Shown here piece by piece: positions 26,559 to 30,068 of a DNA stretch of 30,068 bases (the stretch's first letter is position 1; each line of letters opens with the position of its first letter). The stretch is from JAAYZQ01 sp041300865. Its GTDB lineage: Bacteria > Chloroflexota > Anaerolineae > JAAYZQ01. The stretch lies in NCBI GenBank assembly GCA_041300865.1, contig JBFYTF010000129.1, forward strand, positions 1-30,068, read 5' to 3'. The translations under genes and the position numbers were made by a program. The notes beneath the pieces were generated by a model that searched no databases, had not been told where the DNA came from, and worked only from the letters and a program-made list of their open reading frames with translations.

Positions 26559-27510
26559 CGACGGTGGCTGCGTTGAGGCAGGCACGCGCTTGCTGGGACT
26601 CCTGGGTGCCGACATCCGGCACGCGGACCTCGCCTTCTCGTTCAACAACCGGCTGCTGTCGTATTGGGGCCAGAGTTATCTCTACGTACCCTACTCGGTC
26701 CAAAGCGAAGAGCTGGAAAACGCAGTACAGGGCATGCGCGCGCTGGATATCCTTGCCGCGAACGTGACCTTCCCCCATAAGGTCGCGATCATGAGCCACC
26801 TCGACGAGATCGAGGAAACGACGCGGAGAATGGGTTCGGTGAACCTGGTCGTGAACCGCGAGGGGCTGTTGTGGGGATACAACACCGACAGTATGGGTTT
26901 CATGGACGCACTGCGTGAGACAGAGCTGCTGGACGACATACAGACGGCGCTGATCTTTGGCGCCGGCGGTGCGGGGCGCGCTTTGGCCACCGGCCTGGCC
27001 ATAGCGGGCCTACATAAGGTATGGCTTTACGATATCATCGAGGCTCGCAGCCACGAAGTGCAAAGCCGGCTCAACGTCAACGGCTGCCAGGTGTGTGCCG
27101 TCGAGCCGGACGAACTGCCCCACTTGCGCCCGGAGTTGATCGTGAACGCCACCCCCCTGGGACGGGGCGAGCTGGCCGATGTCTCGCCCATGACCGACTT
27201 GAACACGGGTGACCAGGCCAGGCTCTTTTTCGATCTCAACTACAACCCGGCCCGCTCCAAGTTTCTGCGCCAGGCCGAGGAACTGGGTGTGCCCTCGGAA
27301 AATGGACTGCGCATGATGTGTTACCAGGCCAAGCGGTCTATCGAAATCGCCGTCGGGAGGGAGGTCCCACTCGACTGGTTCTACGCAGCTTTCGGGGAGG
27401 CAGGTCTAGAGGAATTCCTGGTGCAGGCCGGCCCTTCAGCGCCGGAGCCTAGTGGGCAAACCAGAAATCGGATGCGCCGCGTGCCCGGACCGTGGAAGTC
27501 TCCTCAATAG
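26503..27510 (+). CDS. Shikimate/quinate dehydrogenase-like paralogue
   Basis: A 335-residue AroE-family NAD(P)-dependent dehydrogenase, some 50-60 residues longer than a housekeeping AroE. Catalytic residues are kept: K93 in NVTFPHK and D129 in GYNTDSMG; other landmarks are GSVNLVV, the nucleotide-binding GAGGAG (153-158), VNATPLG, and the C-terminal GLRMMCYQAKRS. The usual N-terminal SxS shikimate-carboxylate site is altered to FSFNN, suggesting an altered or relaxed substrate. ATG 26503 is chosen because AAAGGAG (26492-26498) sits 4 nt upstream; it overlaps the NRPS-like gene by 56 nt. The C-terminal 25 residues overlap the convergent gene. It has no obvious EPS role; it may make or modify the acid loaded by the NRPS-like protein, which is inference. 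Confidence 0.85.
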   Translation: MTPSRTVRLPVERTPVYASDGGCVEAGTRLLGLLGADIRHADLAFSFNNRLLSYWGQSYLYVPYSVQSEELENAVQGMRALDILAANVTFPHKVAIMSHLDEIEETTRRMGSVNLVVNREGLLWGYNTDSMGFMDALRETELLDDIQTALIFGAGGAGRALATGLAIAGLHKVWLYDIIEARSHEVQSRLNVNGCQVCAVEPDELPHLRPELIVNATPLGRGELADVSPMTDLNTGDQARLFFDLNYNPARSKFLRQAEELGVPSENGLRMMCYQAKRSIEIAVGREVPLDWFYAAFGEAGLEEFLVQAGPSAPEPSGQTRNRMRRVPGPWKSPQ

Positions 27511-28906
27511 CGCCAGAGGCATCAATCAGGTCAATGGCCGACTCGAAAGCACCGATGTCGTAACCGCCGCCCCGGGGGCGGGGCGTCCCGGCAAAGTCCG
27601 CGGCGACATCCACTTCCGCTCCGGCATCAATTACCGGGGAAGTGAGCCGCAGGCGGAAATCTCGAGCGTCAGCGTCGACAAACCCCGGATCGACCGCCCA
27701 CAGATCATCGCCCGAAGAGGAGCCTGCCAGGGGTCGCCCGTCGCTGCGATAAACGTTGTTGTGTCCGGCATCCAGGCTCGCCTCCGACGTCGCGTCGGCA
27801 GCCAGATGCGGCCGGGCGATGTCGTAGAAGATATTGTTCTTGATGGTGATGCGCCGGGCCCGGAAAAGGCCAATACCGACCTGGGCCGGAACGTCAAAGT
27901 CCAGATCGCTCACAAAGGTGTTGTTCACGATCTGGATGCGGCGGCCGTCGAGGATGGTGACCTGGTTGAAGGCCAGGATGATGTTGTTGCGGATGACGAT
28001 GTCCTGCACCAGCCCGGCCCGCGACTCGATCATGAATCCCTTGCCCTGTTCGTCGGGTCCCCGGTACTCGAGGGCCTCGCAGCGGTTTGCCTCGAAGACA
28101 ATGTCCACCGCCGGCCCCCAGGTTTGAAAACAATCGATGTGGGGGTTGCGGTTTTGCGGGTCGTCGTAGGTGATGCCGTGAATATAGTTGCCCCGGATCT
28201 CGTGTCCCTGGCCAAAGAAACGTATCCCGTCAGCGTCCACCCACCGCGGCGGATTGACCCAGCCCGGATGGTACTGGATGGTGCCCCAGATCTCGTTGTC
28301 CTCCACCAGGTGGTTGTTGCCATGGATCTCGATGCCCATGAGCCCGTTGCCAAAGAGCCGGTTGTTCCGCACAACACATTCAGCGCTGCTCGACTCCCCA
28401 GGTTCTCCAAAGAGCAGGATGCCGCCGCGGATTGCGTGCCGGACGTTGTTGTCCTCCAGCCGGCAGCGCCTGGCGTGGACAAAGATCCCCACGCCGTCAT
28501 CCCAAAGATCCTCCGTGCCGGTGATCTCAAAGCCCCGCACGGTGATGTCGTCGGCCAAGATGGTAAAGCCCTGGACCCGGGCTGTGCCCTCGGCCTGAAA
28601 GACGAGGGGCGCGCCCGCTCTGCCTGGCCGGGTGATGCGGACCCTCTCCTGATAACGGCCGGGCTGGACGTGGATGATGCTGCCGGCCACAACCGTGTCG
28701 GCTGCTTTCTGAATGGTGCGCCACGGCGCCGCGGCACTGCCCGCATTCAGGTCGGAGCCTGTCCGGGCGTCAACGTAGTAGTCACCTCGCCGTGCTGGAA
28801 CCGGCGGCTCGCCGCGCACAGCGGACAGCGGTGAACAGGATGCAATTGTGAGTAGGAGAACGAACCCGCAGACAATGAGGGTGCCTCCGCGTGGGTTCTT
28901 GCACAT
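27449..28906 (-). CDS. Secreted lipoprotein with right-handed parallel beta-helix
   Basis: A 485-residue protein. The N-terminus has a basic start, a hydrophobic stretch and a lipobox-like IASC (C24), so it is probably lipid-anchored outside the membrane. YYVDARTGSDLNAGSAAAPW and TIQKAADTVVAGSIIHVQPG start the fold. Many Asn-containing beta-helix rungs follow (NNVRHAIRGGILLFG, NNRLFGNGLMGIEIHG, NNIILAFNQVTIL, NNTFVSDLDF, NNIFYDIARPH). The choice-of-anchor Q-like ending has FRLRLTSPVIDAG and PRGGGYDIGAFE. Such proteins include polysaccharide lyases and epimerases, and also non-catalytic binding proteins; no diagnostic catalytic residue can be named here. A consensus-like promoter sits at 29018-29045. 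The ATG at 28906 has GGAG only 2 nt upstream. The stop lies 62 nt inside the convergent dehydrogenase gene. Confidence 0.87.
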   Translation of the reverse strand: MCKNPRGGTLIVCGFVLLLTIASCSPLSAVRGEPPVPARRGDYYVDARTGSDLNAGSAAAPWRTIQKAADTVVAGSIIHVQPGRYQERVRITRPGRAGAPLVFQAEGTARVQGFTILADDITVRGFEITGTEDLWDDGVGIFVHARRCRLEDNNVRHAIRGGILLFGEPGESSSAECVVRNNRLFGNGLMGIEIHGNNHLVEDNEIWGTIQYHPGWVNPPRWVDADGIRFFGQGHEIRGNYIHGITYDDPQNRNPHIDCFQTWGPAVDIVFEANRCEALEYRGPDEQGKGFMIESRAGLVQDIVIRNNIILAFNQVTILDGRRIQIVNNTFVSDLDFDVPAQVGIGLFRARRITIKNNIFYDIARPHLAADATSEASLDAGHNNVYRSDGRPLAGSSSGDDLWAVDPGFVDADARDFRLRLTSPVIDAGAEVDVAADFAGTPRPRGGGYDIGAFESAIDLIDASGAIEETSTVRARGASDFWFAH

Positions 28907-29017
28907 GGCTCCAGTATCGTGGCCAAAGGCCGGCCACCTCGAGGGTTAGTAGATACCAGTGCGACGCGTTTCCGGTTCGGGCCGAAGGCACCGGCACGGG
29001 GACCTCGGACTGCGACC

Positions 29018-29045
29018 ATCATACCACACTTTGGTCTTTTGTCAA
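29018..29045 (-). promoter_or_regulatory. Strong sigma-70-like promoter for the beta-helix lipoprotein gene
   Basis: Read on the minus strand: TTGACA (29045-29040), a 16-nt spacer, then TATGAT (29023-29018), preceded by TGG as an extended -10. The -35 is the exact consensus and the -10 is one base off. It sits about 110 nt upstream of the ATG at 28906, in the intergenic region. It shares the TGGTATGATGG core with the promoter at 16-44. Confidence 0.7.
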
Positions 29046-29124
29046 CGACGCGCTCCTTGCAAGTCAGGATGACAACCCCTCAAATGAGCCTTGACAGGCT
29101 AAGGCACGTGCGCCAGCTCCGGGC

Positions 29125-29153
29125 AAAAAAAGAGGGCCTCTCTCGAGGCCCTC
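29125..29153 (-). terminator. Rho-independent terminator of the right-hand minus-strand gene
   Basis: A perfect 9-bp stem (GAGGGCCTC 29132-29140, GAGGCCCTC 29145-29153) with a 4-nt loop, followed on the minus strand by seven T (A at 29125-29131). It lies 27 nt past the stop of the gene ending at 29181, so it ends that transcript and separates it from the next minus-strand gene. Confidence 0.88.
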
Positions 29154-29180
29154 GGACACGCACAGTTTATCGCGCAGGGA

Positions 29181-30068
29181 TCAGTTGTTTACCAGCGAGA
29201 GATAGAGCCGCCACGGCACCATGCTGCCCGGCAGGCCGACGTACGCCAGGCCCACGGCGTCGGCCACAACGTCCTGGCCGGAGGTGGCGTTGTCGTTGAC
29301 CGCGATCGAGCCACCACTCTCGAACTCGAATATGCCAAGGACGTTCCACCGCCCACCGTTGATCTGTTGATTGACGCGCACAGTTTTGGAGCCACTGCTC
29401 GTGCTGGCGACGAAGGGGACATCCGTGGGACGCCACTCACCGTCCCACCACCAGGCATAGACGGCGTAGCGGCCGGGCTTGGGCACCTTGAACGACCAAG
29501 TCGAGACGTCCTTGCCCGTGCCCAGGAGGTGGTTGTAGACGTGGCTACCGCCATAGTGCTCGCCACCCACTTCGTCATAACGCTGCCACGCATCCTGCGC
29601 GGCCGAGGTGGTAAAGCCGGGGCTCTCGTTGTCATAGATCTGCTGTACTGGTACGACAGGAGCTGCAGGCGTTCCACCCACGCATTCACAGGCGCCGATG
29701 TCAAAGCCCTTGCCCTGCGGCCGGGCGTTGCCGTCATAGTCCACCGGCACCAGCGTCCCCACAGCGTAGCCCACGTCCACCGCCGCCGACGTCGTCTGCA
29801 GATGGTAGTCGCTCGACCCGGCGTTCACGAACCCCGGCACCACGCCCCACAGATCCCCAGGATACGGGCTCCCAACCAACGCCTTCCCGTCACTGCGGTA
29901 CGCCAGGTTGTTGCCCATTGCCAACCCCTGCGTCGACGTCCCCGTCACCTTGTACACCTCGCCCGGCAGGTTGTACAGAATGTTGTTCCGCACTGTGCTG
30001 CTCGGACAGTTCTCCAGCGCTATCCCCTGCGGATAGTTCGACGTCGGAAACGACAGGTCGCTCGTCAG
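29181..30068 (-). CDS. Secreted beta-helix protein with golvesin-like C-terminus, partial
   Basis: The gene runs off the right edge; 296 codons are open here and the 5' end, including any signal peptide, is missing. The frame stays open above the GTG at 29993 to the edge with matching rungs (YPQGIALENC, STVRNNILYNL), so the gene does not start at 29993. From the N-terminal side: last beta-helix rungs, then the choice-of-anchor Q-like ending (YRSDGKALVGSP, PGFVNAGSSDYHLQ, RPQGKGFDIGACE), a short linker, and a golvesin-like domain. The golvesin block has IYDNESPGFTT, WQRYDEVGGEHYGGSHVYN, STWSFKVPKPGRYAVYAWWW, VRVNQQINGGRWNVLGIFEF and VVADAVGLAYV. Such domains are thought to bind carbohydrate or cell surfaces. 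The Q-like part is a paralogue of the neighbouring lipoprotein's C-terminus. A good terminator follows. Confidence 0.85.
   Translation of the reverse strand: MTSDLSFPTSNYPQGIALENCPSSTVRNNILYNLPGEVYKVTGTSTQGLAMGNNLAYRSDGKALVGSPYPGDLWGVVPGFVNAGSSDYHLQTTSAAVDVGYAVGTLVPVDYDGNARPQGKGFDIGACECVGGTPAAPVVPVQQIYDNESPGFTTSAAQDAWQRYDEVGGEHYGGSHVYNHLLGTGKDVSTWSFKVPKPGRYAVYAWWWDGEWRPTDVPFVASTSSGSKTVRVNQQINGGRWNVLGIFEFESGGSIAVNDNATSGQDVVADAVGLAYVGLPGSMVPWRLYLSLVNN

Larger units (their letters stand above)
28907..29180. other. Intergenic region between the two beta-helix genes
   Basis: Holds the terminator of the right-hand minus-strand gene (29125-29153) and the promoter of the left-hand one (29018-29045). 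No gene is seen. The transcript of the left-hand gene would have a leader of about 105 nt. Confidence 0.6.

Noticed and set aside
27568..27590. CG-rich inverted repeat near the operon end as a possible bidirectional terminator
   Set aside because: It falls within the beta-helix coding sequence (PRPRGGG) and has no T-run on either side.
27452..28834. 460-codon + strand open frame opposite the beta-helix gene
   Set aside because: It is antisense to a coherent protein with lipobox, beta-helix rungs and a recognisable C-terminus; a GC-rich antisense shadow is the simpler reading.

Overview
The window holds one long exopolysaccharide (EPS) or cell-surface polysaccharide locus from a GC-rich bacterium. 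There is a Wzx-type flippase, a Wzy-type polymerase and a fused Wzz/BY-kinase. No outer-membrane export gene (Wza type) is visible, and the secreted proteins carry parallel beta-helix, choice-of-anchor Q-like and golvesin-like modules. Together these suggest a Chloroflexota-like (Anaerolineae/Caldilineae) organism. That is an inference from gene content, not a proven placement. No tRNA, rRNA, CRISPR array, transposase or attachment site was seen.

Layout. (1) 1-991: an OmpR-type response regulator behind a near-consensus promoter, with no histidine kinase in view. (2) 992-1420: a 429-nt non-coding stretch with an 11-bp-phased direct repeat overlapping a putative promoter, the kind of site OmpR/PhoB regulators bind, followed by a leader with a hairpin. 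(3) 1421-27510: some 20 genes on the + strand, nearly all overlapping or within 40 nt of each other, most likely one operon. (4) 27449-30068: two minus-strand genes for secreted parallel beta-helix proteins. The first converges on and overlaps the operon end; the second runs off the right edge.

How the operon works. A polyprenyl-phosphate sugar-1-phosphate transferase starts the repeat unit. Two sugar-modification sets (oxidoreductase + hexapeptide acyltransferase + aminotransferase, and aminotransferase + hexapeptide acyltransferase), a second oxidoreductase and an NAD-dependent epimerase/dehydratase supply modified, probably acetamido, sugars. One GT2 and four GT4-type glycosyltransferases extend the unit; the flippase, polymerase and copolymerase/kinase export and polymerise it.

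The 3' third (19888-27510) is less ordinary: a FemAB-like acyltransferase, an ATP-grasp ligase, a polysaccharide deacetylase interrupted by an in-frame TAA, a stand-alone NRPS-like adenylation-carrier-thioesterase protein, and a shikimate-dehydrogenase paralogue. The adenylation domain lacks the usual amino-group-binding Asp, and the thioesterase has Cys in place of the nucleophilic Ser. I infer that this block makes and attaches an acyl or aminoacyl decoration to the polymer, or makes a small acyl compound alongside it. This is the best candidate for an undescribed system here.
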